Translations under genes and position numbers: made by a program
Part shown: positions 52,850-61,613 of the stretch, piece after piece
Layout of the letters: each line of letters opens with the position of its first letter
Position numbering within the stretch: the stretch's first letter is position 1
The notes under the pieces: model-generated
Told to the model about the DNA's origin: nothing
Seen by the model: only the letters and a program-made list of their open reading frames with translations
Databases searched by the model: none
NCBI GenBank assembly: GCA_905221605.1
Contig: CAJNDS010002766.1
Location: forward strand, 64,001 to 128,000
From: Symbiodinium natans
Taxonomy: Eukaryota > Sar > Dinophyceae > Suessiales > Symbiodiniaceae
DNA: 64,000 bases
Reading direction: 5' to 3'

Positions 52850-52918
52850 TTGTGAAGTCCAAGGCTCGTGCCCCGGCTGCAAAGCCCTGATCCAGGAGCA
52901 CCGCCTGGCAGAATCAGA
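52850..52918 (-). CDS. Exon-like island, AVLLDQGFAAGARALDFTKR
   Basis: Minus-strand coding-type island. Further islands of probably the same gene are at 53295-53210 (LECLFTIPCRAPPPASPAGR), 53655-53605 (LALPTKEKVSEKLARKES) and 53845-53775 (RPKLAHFAEQIAGRSADIKE). No family recognised. Confidence 0.42.
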
Positions 52919-54067
52919 CAAAGGGGGTTTGGGGTTTAGGGTTTAGGGTTTGGGGTTTAGGGTTTAGGGTTAGGCTTAGAGACAGAAAGAAGGGCGGTGC
53001 ATCATCTTGGGCTACGAAACTCCTGTCCCCACAATTATAAACACACAGACACTAAGAAAAGAGAAGACATGCACAACTCTCATCCCCACCCTGCGGCTAC
53101 CCGATGTGGGAGCCCCCCTGCACCGTTTTGTCTTTAGGGTTTAGGGTTTAGGGTTGAGGGTTGAGGGTTGAGGGCTGAGGGTTGAGGGTTGAGGGTTGAG
53201 GGTTTAGGGCGCCACAGGCTTCTGTCGCAGGACTCTCCCCGCGGGACTCGCCGGGGGTGGGGCACGACAGGGGATGGTGAACAGGCACTCCAAGGCCCTA
53301 AACCCTAAACCCTAAACCCTAAACCCTAAACCCTAAACCCTAAACCCTAAACCCTAAACCCTAAACCCTAAACAGGGGGTCCTCTATTTTCCCCTGTTTC
53401 TCCAAGGGTGGACACTCGGCGGCTCTGTGGGACTTCTGTGTGGGAGATGGGGGCTGCTAGGAGTGACTCTCTGCGAGCTTCTCTTTTTGGGGGTCTCTTT
53501 GTGGGCTTCTTTGGCTTTACGGTTGCGGGTTTAGGGTTTAGGGTTTCGGGTTTCGGGTTTAGGGTTTAGGGTTTAGGGTCTAGGGTCTAGGGCTTAGGGG
53601 GACTCTTTGCGTGCGAGCTTCTCTGAGACCTTCTCTTTGGTGGGCAAAGCCAAGACCCTGGACCCTAAACCCTAAACCCCAAACCCTAAACCCCAAACCT
53701 CAAACCCTAAACCCCAAATCCCAAACCCCAAACCCGAAACCCTAAACCCTAAACCCTAAACCCCCCACCCCCTCCCCTCCTTGATATCAGCACTTCTGCC
53801 CGCTATCTGCTCGGCGAAGTGTGCCAACTTTGGCCTCCCAGAGACTCCAGGATCCCACAAATTCTGGGTTTAGGGTTTAGGGTTTAGCGTTTAGGGTTTA
53901 GGGTTTAGGGTCCAGGGTCTAGGGCTTAGGGCTTAGGGTTTAGGGTCTGAGAGTCGGCTCCCGAGTACAACTGACAACTAGGATCCCTCCTACAACCGAA
54001 GAAAGAGGCGTTTTGCCAGTCCAGGAAGATGCTCCTTGAGTCTTACGCGGATCCCAAAGAACCATCT

Positions 54068-54162
54068 AAGTTGCAGTCCTTATATCATAGGGATTATGAA
54101 TAAGAGGTTCTAGAACCCCTATGAAGGACTGTTAGAATATCGGGGGCATCCCAACATCTAAG
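54068..54162. mobile_element. MITE-like palindrome, family C copy 7
   Basis: GCAGTCCTTATATCATAGGG start and GAAGGACTGTTAGAATATCG end. Confidence 0.55.
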
Positions 54163-54305
54163 GGAACATCCCTAAACCCTAAACCCTAAACCCTAAACCC
54201 TAAACCCAACACCCCTCCCCAAAAAATATCGGGAAGGTCTTGGAGTCCTCAGCTGAATTCCCGGGAAGGTCCACATGGGCTCCCAACATGACCCTGAATT
54301 AAAAT

Positions 54306-54408
54306 GGGTTTAGGGTTTAGGGTTTAGGGTTTAGGGTTTAGGGTTTAGGGTTTAGGGTTTAGGGTTTAGGGTTTAGGGTTTAGGGTTTAGGGTTTAGGGT
54401 TTAGGGTT
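54306..54408 (+). repeat. TTTAGGG tract, about 15 perfect units
   Basis: Perfect units directly beside the palindromic element at 54416. Confidence 0.95.
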
Positions 54409-54415
54409 CCTTAAG

Positions 54416-54537
54416 CCACATGGGTGGTTGTCAAAATTATGATCCATTTTGGGGTACTTACCCTACATTCCCGGTGCCGTATTATGATAGGGATCCAAAA
54501 AGGGGTCCATAATTTTTACAACCACCCACATGAGGCT
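54416..54537. mobile_element. Palindromic element, CCACATGGGTGGTTGT ends
   Basis: CCACATGGGTGGTTGTCAAA pairs with TTTTTACAACCACCCACATG, and ATTATGATCC with GGGTCCATAAT. About 120 bp, next to a long TTTAGGG tract. Confidence 0.78.
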
Positions 54538-54589
54538 CCCAACTATCGTTTAAGGAACTTGACCAGCTCAGGAAAATCGAGGCCTTCTT

Positions 54590-54830
54590 CTTCGTTGCTG
54601 CCCTACTGCTGGTGCTATTGCAAGTGCTATTGCTATGGCGACTGTCATGAATATGGCTGTGGCCATCGATGTTGTTCTTGCCGTTGTTGTAGCATTTCAT
54701 GTTGTCGTCGCGAGTGTTGCCCATGTGCTGGTGCTCTTGTTGTTACTATTCCTGTTGTTGTTCTTGCTACTGCTCTTTGTGTTCTTCCTGTTCTTCCCCC
54801 CCCTCCCCCCCCCCCCCCCCCCCCCCCCCC
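54590..54830. repeat. Low-complexity TGY/CTG-rich block ending in poly-C
   Basis: Trinucleotide-biased DNA gives Cys-, Val/Leu- or Asn/Ser-rich frames depending on the register. No gene is called. Confidence 0.75.
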
Positions 54831-55206
54831 AAACCCCATAATCGAGAGCAACAAAAAAGGAACCCAACACTCTGCACCAATACCAAAGTCTTGCCCCAGC
54901 ACATTCGGGCTTGGACTCAATCCTGGGGCTTGGGCGTTCGGATCTGAGTGCAGGGCATGGCGAGTAGCGGGTCGAAGCCTCAGCCGCAAAGCAGCACAGA
55001 CACAGGGTTTAGGGTTTGGGGTTTAGGGTTTAGGGTTTCGGGTTTGGGGTTTAGGGATGCTGGGGAAGGCTGACCTGGGCGCTCAGGCCCATGTGGCATA
55101 CCGGTGGAGATCCCCAGGGATCTTTGCACAGCCTCGCACCAGCAGGGTTTAGGGTTTAGGGTTTAGGGTTTAGGGGAAAGCTACGACAACATGAATGACA
55201 TCCCAC

Positions 55207-55328
55207 CCACCATTTCTTAGGGCAGGTTCATGGTCCCTTACTATGGGCCGTTATTAAAAAGTAGCCCATTTTTTTTAACCCTGTAAAGGGGGGCTAGGGA
55301 CCATATTCAGGGCCCATGAAACTACCCG
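55207..55328. mobile_element. Palindromic element, family E copy 2
   Basis: GGGCAGGTTCATGGTCCCTT start and AGGGCCCATGAAACTACCC end. A diverged relative is at about 48066-48180. It lies 50 bp upstream of the LTR element. Confidence 0.6.
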
Positions 55329-55376
55329 GCCCTAAACCCTAAACCCTAAACCCTAAACCCTAAACCCTAAACCCCA
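55328..55376 (-). repeat. CCCTAAA tract that is the insertion site of the LTR element
   Basis: Six CCCTAAA units end ACCCCA directly against the TG of the 5' LTR. Confidence 0.93.
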
Positions 55377-55583
55377 TGCGGAGCTGCAGTTGGTATTGTA
55401 GAAAGGAGTTGGTGTTGGAAGTTGAAGGGTCAATGTACCCGGTAATCTTCATGGCTCAAGACTGGGCTATGCGCCTGGTAGCAAAAAGAAGTTTTGAGTT
55501 CCTGTTGTTTGCTGGTAGGTTCAGGGTGAAATCTTTGGCGACTGTTGGGGTTGGTTTCCTCTCCCTTTCGGTTGCCCCCCGTA
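55377..55583 (+). repeat. 5' LTR
   Basis: 207 bp, beginning TGCGGAGCTGCAGTTGG. The end is set by the primer site and reads CCCCCCGTA, so the terminal dinucleotide is TA, not the usual CA. One difference from the 3' LTR at 55517 (A versus T at 63992). Confidence 0.9.
55439..55460 (+). other. Spliced-leader-like sequence in the 5' LTR
   Basis: The last nine bases TGGCTCAAG equal the 3' end of the dinoflagellate spliced leader (DCCGUAGCCAUUUUGGCUCAAG), and about 15 of 22 positions match overall. It could be a relic of a trans-spliced mRNA captured during reverse transcription, or chance. Confidence 0.4.
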
Positions 55584-55596
55584 GGTTATGAGCCCA
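55584..55596 (+). other. Primer binding site, half-tRNA(iMet) type
   Basis: GGTTATGAGCCCA directly after the LTR is complementary to the anticodon stem-loop of initiator tRNA-Met (UGGGCUCAUAACC). Drosophila copia and yeast Ty5 prime in this way from an internally cut tRNA rather than from the 3' CCA end. Confidence 0.85.
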
Positions 55597-55647
55597 AATT
55601 AGGTTCCCTGCGGTCTGTGTTTCGGCTTTAGGGTGATAGTTGAAGCC

Positions 55648-58600
55648 ATGGCGACCAACTGGTTACGGACTGGTACGGCATCATCGAGCTCCAATGTGGG
55701 CGACCAAGGTGAAGGTGGTGTCAAAAGGTCTGCAACGGGTGAAAAAGTTGTTCCCAATGTGGAAGCTCTGGTTGATGCTGGTGGTATGCGTGGCGGAGAG
55801 AAGCCGGTGGTGGAAGGACTGGAAGACCAGATGGAAGCAGTTTTGCTGCGCCTTCTGAGCAAACATGGGCTTTGTCTCCGAGCTGCGGGACCTGCTGAAT
55901 CAACGGGAGCGCCAACAACAAGCTCCTCTATGTCAAAGATGGTGGAGCAAGGGTGCCAGACAGAACTGGTTGGGGATGTTATCCCTGTTTCCAAGCGAGC
56001 TCGCAACAAAGTGAGCTTCGCGGCTGAAAGTGGTGATCTGTTGACAGGTGAAGCGGAAGAAACTGCGCCTGTTGCTGCGACAAAAAGCAGTATCCTCGTC
56101 GCTGGGGACGCAGAAGGAGTCGTTCCTGTTGCTATGGTGATGAGTGAAGGAGAAATCCTGGAATTGGAGGCAGCAAGAATACAGCAGGAGTCAGATGAAG
56201 ACTTATATGCTGATGGTGGAGGCAAAGTGTCTCAAGCTGCTGACCTTCCAATCATCGACTGTGATGGGAAGACATGGGAATGCCATTTTCACGAGGATGG
56301 GAGAGAATATCTTTACTGCTTAGACACGGGAGATACCCAATGGGTGTTGCCAAAGAAGACTGGGACGGCTGGAAACAGTGAAGGGTCTGGTGTTGGAATG
56401 GGCATTGTCCCTGTGGAAGAAGAGCCAGCACTGGGTACTACTTCGTCCTCGTCGCCTACTGAGTCTTTCAGGGCACAACAGGGTAGCGTGGAAAGTGTCA
56501 ACAGCGGTGTAAATAGTGTAGGTGAAAAGGATTTTTCCTCTACTATCAGGGATAGCGGTCTTAGGGCTGGTGGTGACGCCCCGACCTCGGGTTCTCCTGA
56601 TGAGGAAGGGATTTCTGGAAGCCGAGCAGACATCGCTGGAGAACATCTGGATCGGGAAGAAATGGAAGCGCTTTCTGAGGGTGTGGCAGCGGTGGAATCG
56701 GTGGGTCCAGAAGAAAAAATGCCCAATGCGGAGATTGGAACTGTGTCGGCTGCAGAAGAGAGAGTGGTGGATGTGGTACCTGTCGTTCAGGAAGGTGATC
56801 CTGGAGATTTGGAGGACGGAGGGAAAAAGTTGTGTGTTACGACTGAGGAGGTCTCTTCGTTTGGTGCCAAGAATCTTGCCATTCAGGGAGAAAAAGAAGC
56901 TTCTGGAATAGCTGGAGACACGGAAGATCTGAAAGATGAGGCCTGGAGCGCCAATGATGCGCGGGTCAATGCGCCAGATAGTACCTGGAGTGCGAAAGAG
57001 GCACGGGTTGAGGTGCATATGGTGTCACGTTCCACGGACGACTGCAACAATGGGGCGCAGGTCTCCGTAGCAGCTGACGACGGAGGTTCACAGGTGGACG
57101 CACTGGTGCAACCTGAAGTTAGCAGCGAGGAACGAAATAGCAAGGGCTACACCGGAGCCGATGAGGCAGCTGTGGTCAATGATGGTGGCAATTCTCCTTT
57201 GGAAACCATGGAGCCAAAGGAGCCTGCGGTGGAAGAAAATGTACCTGCCGCGGATGAGCAATCCAATAGCCCTGCAGTGGAAGAAAATTTGCCTGCTGCA
57301 GAAGGTGTGACAAAAGACTCCAATGATGGGTCCGCTCCCATGAAGGGGGAAGTATTGCCGTCTGGAAGCTCGCCGGAAGTCGACACCGAGCGAACTGCAA
57401 CAGATGAGGCAAAGCCATTGGCTGGAAAAAAGGAAGGTCCTGAGCCCCTGGAGCACAAGATGGATGATCTTGTGGGACTCGTGCAGGAGCAGGACGAGCA
57501 GTGTGACCCAAAGGTGGAAACAAAGGATGTTTCAGGAGCCGATGATACAGAGATGGTTTCTGAAGAGCATGCAAAGAAAGTGCCCCGAGCGGGAGCCTTG
57601 GATTCACCTGGGGAACATTGCTATCAGGAGGGAGATGAGATCGTTGGTCTAGTGCGCTGCATCAATGGGTATGGAGCTTTTTTGGACCATGGTGATGTGA
57701 ATGTATTGATTCCTGCAGAAGGGAACAACACACATCTATTCAAATTTGGTGATACTGTCAATGGAACAGTGAAACGAGTGGAAGATGATGGTACCGTGAT
57801 CTTGGACACCTTCCTGGTTTTGGAAGAGGGCGAGGAGGACTCTTCTTCGACGCTGCGCAAATGGAAAGACAGCGGCTGGAGTACGTGGTGGACAGATTCA
57901 TGGTATGCTGGTCAATGGTACCAAGATTCCAACAGTCAATGGGACTGGAAATGGGAGGAAGAGCAATCCGATGAATGGTTTGCTGATCAGGAGTTATCCT
58001 CAGAAGAACGAGAGGAAAGGCAACTCTATGGAGAAAAGATCTATAGAGCTCTTCTTGAGGATGGAAAGGCTGATAAGGCCTATGTGGGCAAAATCACTGG
58101 GATGCTGTTGGGTCGTACAATGGAAGAGATACAGGAGTGTGTTGCAGACCATGCATTCCTGGACGCGGAAGCTCGGCGCGCGTATGGCATCTTGCAAAGT
58201 GATGGTTGGAAGCCCGATGGTGCAGAAAGCGCAGGCTTGGGAAAGACATCCACCTTTTCCCGAAAACAGTACCACAACGCGCTCTTCGAACTGGCATGTA
58301 GGAAAAGGAGATTTACTCGACCAGTTGTGGGTGAAGCGGTGGCAACGTTGCTGAGTCAAGGCAAAGATGAACTTTGGAACGCGCTTTGGCTGGACACCAA
58401 GCGGTTTTTGCAGGAGCTTGATGGTGCAGTGGAATCCATGAGTAAAAGGGAGAACAAGCCAATGGAAGCCTACATGGATCCCGATCAGTACAAGAAAGCT
58501 CACCTGACGCCAAAAACTGTGTCGCCGGGGTACAGTAAACTGTGCAAGTTCTTCAATCAGGGGAGGTGTCGCAATGGAGATGAGTGTTCCTATGAACATC

Positions 58601-58953
58601 GTCGTTATGGTGAAGGTTGGCCAGGAGGAGGATCAACTGAGCCAAAGAACAGCCAAAAAGCTGGAGACGAGGTGGGGATATTGGTGAACCCCCTACGGAA
58701 GAAGGCACAGTGGACGAGGCACAGCAGGAGCGGGAGGATTTTGCTTTCAGAGCCAAGTACAACTTTGGTAAAGGTGCATCAAAGGGTGAATCGGTGTCAG
58801 TCGAGCCAAAGAGGCAGATGTGTCTGTATTACAACCAAGGAGAAGGTTGTAAATATGGAAACTCCTGCAGATATTCGCACGATGAAAAGGCGGTTTTGGA
58901 AGGGACTTGGGAGCCCGGCAGATCTTGGGACAATGCGTCTCGGAAGGCCCTAA
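55648..58953 (+). CDS. Retroelement ORF part 1: WW, S1-like, Trp-rich, CCCH zinc finger
   Basis: First ATG after the primer site is at 55648 (the frame is open a little further up, but only with GTG). 1101 codons to the first stop. WW-like domain at residues about 210-235 (W210 and W232, P235, with YLYC between). Long acidic Ser/Glu-rich region. S1-like RNA-binding fold at about 661-724 (GLVRCINGYGAFLDHGDVNV then a second half ending GTVILDTFL). Trp-rich stretch 737-782. CCCH finger of spacing C-x7-C-x5-C-x3-H at 966-983. The last 100 or so codons (after about 58640-58700) are the wrong frame: the homologous frame continues at -1. This is probably a Gag-like or RNA-packaging protein; function inferred only. 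Confidence 0.88.
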   Translation: MATNWLRTGTASSSSNVGDQGEGGVKRSATGEKVVPNVEALVDAGGMRGGEKPVVEGLEDQMEAVLLRLLSKHGLCLRAAGPAESTGAPTTSSSMSKMVEQGCQTELVGDVIPVSKRARNKVSFAAESGDLLTGEAEETAPVAATKSSILVAGDAEGVVPVAMVMSEGEILELEAARIQQESDEDLYADGGGKVSQAADLPIIDCDGKTWECHFHEDGREYLYCLDTGDTQWVLPKKTGTAGNSEGSGVGMGIVPVEEEPALGTTSSSSPTESFRAQQGSVESVNSGVNSVGEKDFSSTIRDSGLRAGGDAPTSGSPDEEGISGSRADIAGEHLDREEMEALSEGVAAVESVGPEEKMPNAEIGTVSAAEERVVDVVPVVQEGDPGDLEDGGKKLCVTTEEVSSFGAKNLAIQGEKEASGIAGDTEDLKDEAWSANDARVNAPDSTWSAKEARVEVHMVSRSTDDCNNGAQVSVAADDGGSQVDALVQPEVSSEERNSKGYTGADEAAVVNDGGNSPLETMEPKEPAVEENVPAADEQSNSPAVEENLPAAEGVTKDSNDGSAPMKGEVLPSGSSPEVDTERTATDEAKPLAGKKEGPEPLEHKMDDLVGLVQEQDEQCDPKVETKDVSGADDTEMVSEEHAKKVPRAGALDSPGEHCYQEGDEIVGLVRCINGYGAFLDHGDVNVLIPAEGNNTHLFKFGDTVNGTVKRVEDDGTVILDTFLVLEEGEEDSSSTLRKWKDSGWSTWWTDSWYAGQWYQDSNSQWDWKWEEEQSDEWFADQELSSEEREERQLYGEKIYRALLEDGKADKAYVGKITGMLLGRTMEEIQECVADHAFLDAEARRAYGILQSDGWKPDGAESAGLGKTSTFSRKQYHNALFELACRKRRFTRPVVGEAVATLLSQGKDELWNALWLDTKRFLQELDGAVESMSKRENKPMEAYMDPDQYKKAHLTPKTVSPGYSKLCKFFNQGRCRNGDECSYEHRRYGEGWPGGGSTEPKNSQKAGDEVGILVNPLRKKAQWTRHSRSGRILLSEPSTTLVKVHQRVNRCQSSQRGRCVCITTKEKVVNMETPADIRTMKRRFWKGLGSPADLGTMRLGRP

Positions 58954-61613
58954 GGGAGGCAGGGTTCCATCATTGCTGCTTCGACTACTACCTCAGAGGG
59001 AGATGTCGCGTGCGATATGGCTGCAAGTACTCTCACGAAGAAATGTCTGAAGACCGGCTGGCCCAATTGAAGCATCTGGTGAACTTGGCGAACCATGTGT
59101 CATTTCAAAGGGGAAGAGGATTGGAGATTCCCGACAGGAACGCCTTTCAACCACCGGTAAGTGGGGGAGCAGAATCTTCGTCATCCTCGGCACCAAAAGC
59201 GCTGCAAATGACCAATGTGTCACAGGAAATCGGTGAAGGTGATACACTGGATGGAACGGATGGAGAGGTACAAAAGGATTCGGTGGCAGCGTCTACCGCG
59301 GTACGTCTTCAGGATCCTGAAGAGCCAATAGAACATTGGATGGCTCGCAACAACCACTTGTGGGTGTATCCACCTCACGTAAGTGATGTTATGATCAAGC
59401 TGGGTGTCACCAACGTCAAAGAGCTACAAGAGTATATCTTTGTGGAGGATTTGGTGGAAAAAGGAGTTAACAAGGTGACGGCCTGCAAAATTCTGCAATT
59501 GGTGGGTGGTGTTCAATACCGGCCAACGTCGCCGGATGTGGCTGTTTCTACCAACGCGTCGGTACGCATGGAGCAATCTTCTGGAAGCCGAGAAGCTGGA
59601 AGAGATGGGGTGAGAACTATTTCTCAGGTGCGTGAAGCTGAAGGTCCTGGTACAAAGGAGATGCCGCGAGGGTCTTATCGAGAGATTTTCGACACCGGCA
59701 AGTACCGTGACGCATGGACGCTTGCGCAGAGATCCCCGCTGTGCGTGCAGAGGTTGCGATTGGTGGGAGTTGGAATGCCACCGGTGAACCCGCCAACAAA
59801 GGCGTATCGGTCAAGATCAAACCCTGTGAAAAGGGGAAGGCCCTTGCTGGATAAAAAACAGGTGCGACAGGTGCCACGCTCTCGCTCACAACGGCGAGTG
59901 CAGCCGGCGGAAGTGGTGGAAAAGCCAAAGCCGACGGAACCAGTTAAGCCCCGCGGTGGTTTGTCGTACCCATTCAGCAGAGCGTGGGCAGATTTGGTGG
60001 ATGATGATGATCAAACGGGAGTTTTGGTCTCCTATGCAGATTCCTCAGGCGATTCAAGCGAGGAAGAAACCAACAGCGCGAGACGCCTGAGGGAAATCTT
60101 TTTGCGAGAAAGGGATTCACAAAGAACTGCGATGAGTGGCAATGTTCCAATGGCTGGTTCTTCAAGCCCCAATGATGGGCAGAAAAAATCGGTTCACCTT
60201 GGCGAAGGGCGCGACAAAGCGTCGCGGGGGGAGACCCGCCAAGAAGTGACTTCTCAAGTTTTTTCGCTACCACAACCTTCTCGTCGAACTGAACAGTCTC
60301 AAAAAAGAGCAAGGGATGGCTCAGTTATAGTTGGTTCGCTGGCGGTGGGCTCCACGGATGAGGTTTTACCTGGGCAAGGTGTTGCTGGACAGGTGAATGG
60401 ATCTGAAAGCGCTCAAGTTCTTCCTGGGCAAGAAGTGGCTGGACAGGAGACGGCGCTGGAAGGAGCAGTGCAAATTTCTGGCGAGGAGACTGACCAAAAA
60501 GAAGGAGAAGATGGGAGCAATGAACTCCGTGGTGATGGTGCGAAGACATTGGATGTTCGTCCGGTGAAGAAGGACCCTCAGCAATTGCTTATTAAAGGCC
60601 TTCTGAATCGGATTTATTGGAAGGTTGCTGTCGGCAAGTTGCCTGTGGGGCAAAGGGACTGTCAGAAGGGGTCCAATAAGATGGATCGAAATTTGGTTAT
60701 TAGCGTGTCATCCGAAGGTGCAAGCGAACAGGATTTGAACCTGGCACTGGAGGACGATGCTGATCAGTCAATGGATGATGGTGCAATGGTGGTCATGGTG
60801 TATGATCCACGAATGCTGATTCAGTCGCCAACAACTGATTGGGTTATGCGTCGCGGTTTGACCGATCGTACCATCTGGCCGGCAATAGCAACTGCGGCAC
60901 AGAGGATATGTGCTGAAATGGTTCAAGTGGATGAATTGAATGCCCAGCTAGGGACTGGGACACTCCTTTTTCAAAGGAGAGATCAAGGACATTATGGTGA
61001 TTTGCATCATTCGTTCCATGACAATCCGTGCCTGCCGGTGGTGGGAAATTATCCTCTCTCGGTGATGGGTGCATTGCTGTCTCCTGGTCTGGAAGGGGAA
61101 TTCAAAAATACTGATAAGTTTGGAACTGCTATGGAGGCAATTGCCTACGATTGGAGTCGCAGTCCAGGCATGGAAGTTCACGTTGAACTTATGGCGAGGG
61201 TAGCCAAATTGGCTGCTCCGTTCCTTACCCTAGGAGGCCAAGGGTCAGTGGTGAATTCGGAATTTCTCTGGCAGCGCGGGAAGGCTCAATTGATGGAGTT
61301 TCTTCAGGCGGCGACATGTGCCGATCAATTGGAGGTTCTCTGGAAAAGGATGGACGACGATGCTGATGAGGAAGTGGGTCCTTCCACAACGGTGCTGGAG
61401 ATTCTTGGACAGGAAGATGCGGTACTTGATCAAGGGAACAATGAATCCCTTATTCCCATTGAAGATGCTGGAGGTGAGACAATTGGTGACACTGGAAGGG
61501 ATGGCAAAGCGCCAGAAGTTTCTCCAGAAGAGGAGACATCCAGTGGGTCGTCAAGATTGGCTGGCACAAGGATGTTCTTGTGGTCAGTGTACTCTCGCGT
61601 TGCTTCCAACTGA
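58641..61613 (+). CDS. Retroelement ORF part 2 (frame -1 to part 1): two CCCH fingers, SAM-like region
   Basis: Open from 58641 to TGA at 61611 without an obvious own start; a GTG at 58710 is only nominal. CCCH fingers C-x8-C-x5-C-x3-H at about 58821-58880 (MCLYYNQGEGCKYGNSCRYS) and 58977-59035 (CFDYYLRGRCRVRYGCKYSH). A helical region at about 59330-59510 (DVMIKLGVTNVKELQEYIFV) resembles a SAM-type domain. The segment 60790-61250 is globular-looking and unrecognised. No catalytic retroelement motif. It overlaps part 1 for 313 bp, where the frame switch must happen. Confidence 0.85.
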   Translation, partial: AKEQPKSWRRGGDIGEPPTEEGTVDEAQQEREDFAFRAKYNFGKGASKGESVSVEPKRQMCLYYNQGEGCKYGNSCRYSHDEKAVLEGTWEPGRSWDNASRKALREAGFHHCCFDYYLRGRCRVRYGCKYSHEEMSEDRLAQLKHLVNLANHVSFQRGRGLEIPDRNAFQPPVSGGAESSSSSAPKALQMTNVSQEIGEGDTLDGTDGEVQKDSVAASTAVRLQDPEEPIEHWMARNNHLWVYPPHVSDVMIKLGVTNVKELQEYIFVEDLVEKGVNKVTACKILQLVGGVQYRPTSPDVAVSTNASVRMEQSSGSREAGRDGVRTISQVREAEGPGTKEMPRGSYREIFDTGKYRDAWTLAQRSPLCVQRLRLVGVGMPPVNPPTKAYRSRSNPVKRGRPLLDKKQVRQVPRSRSQRRVQPAEVVEKPKPTEPVKPRGGLSYPFSRAWADLVDDDDQTGVLVSYADSSGDSSEEETNSARRLREIFLRERDSQRTAMSGNVPMAGSSSPNDGQKKSVHLGEGRDKASRGETRQEVTSQVFSLPQPSRRTEQSQKRARDGSVIVGSLAVGSTDEVLPGQGVAGQVNGSESAQVLPGQEVAGQETALEGAVQISGEETDQKEGEDGSNELRGDGAKTLDVRPVKKDPQQLLIKGLLNRIYWKVAVGKLPVGQRDCQKGSNKMDRNLVISVSSEGASEQDLNLALEDDADQSMDDGAMVVMVYDPRMLIQSPTTDWVMRRGLTDRTIWPAIATAAQRICAEMVQVDELNAQLGTGTLLFQRRDQGHYGDLHHSFHDNPCLPVVGNYPLSVMGALLSPGLEGEFKNTDKFGTAMEAIAYDWSRSPGMEVHVELMARVAKLAAPFLTLGGQGSVVNSEFLWQRGKAQLMEFLQAATCADQLEVLWKRMDDDADEEVGPSTTVLEILGQEDAVLDQGNNESLIPIEDAGGETIGDTGRDGKAPEVSPEEETSSGSSRLAGTRMFLWSVYSRVASN

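Larger units (their letters stand above)
1..55376. repeat. Interspersed telomere-like TTTAGGG/CCCTAAA tracts
   Basis: Dozens of tracts of the 7-mer TTTAGGG, or its complement, from two to about 25 units, are scattered through the first 55 kb in both orientations, separated by 50-300 bp of other sequence. They do not increase towards one end and face both ways, so this is not a chromosome terminus. In the three minus-strand genes that can be reconstructed (ALDH, oxygenase, transporter) the tracts fall in introns. Many are degenerate or built of variant units (TTTGGGG, TCTAGGG, TTCAGGG, CTTAGGG, TTTAGGGG). Tracts are absent from 19.65-26.6 kb and from the retroelement at 55.4-64 kb. Confidence 0.97.

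Noticed and set aside
54424-55026. 200-codon Cys-rich plus frame
   Set aside because: It runs through a palindrome, a TGY-rich low-complexity block and a poly-C tract.
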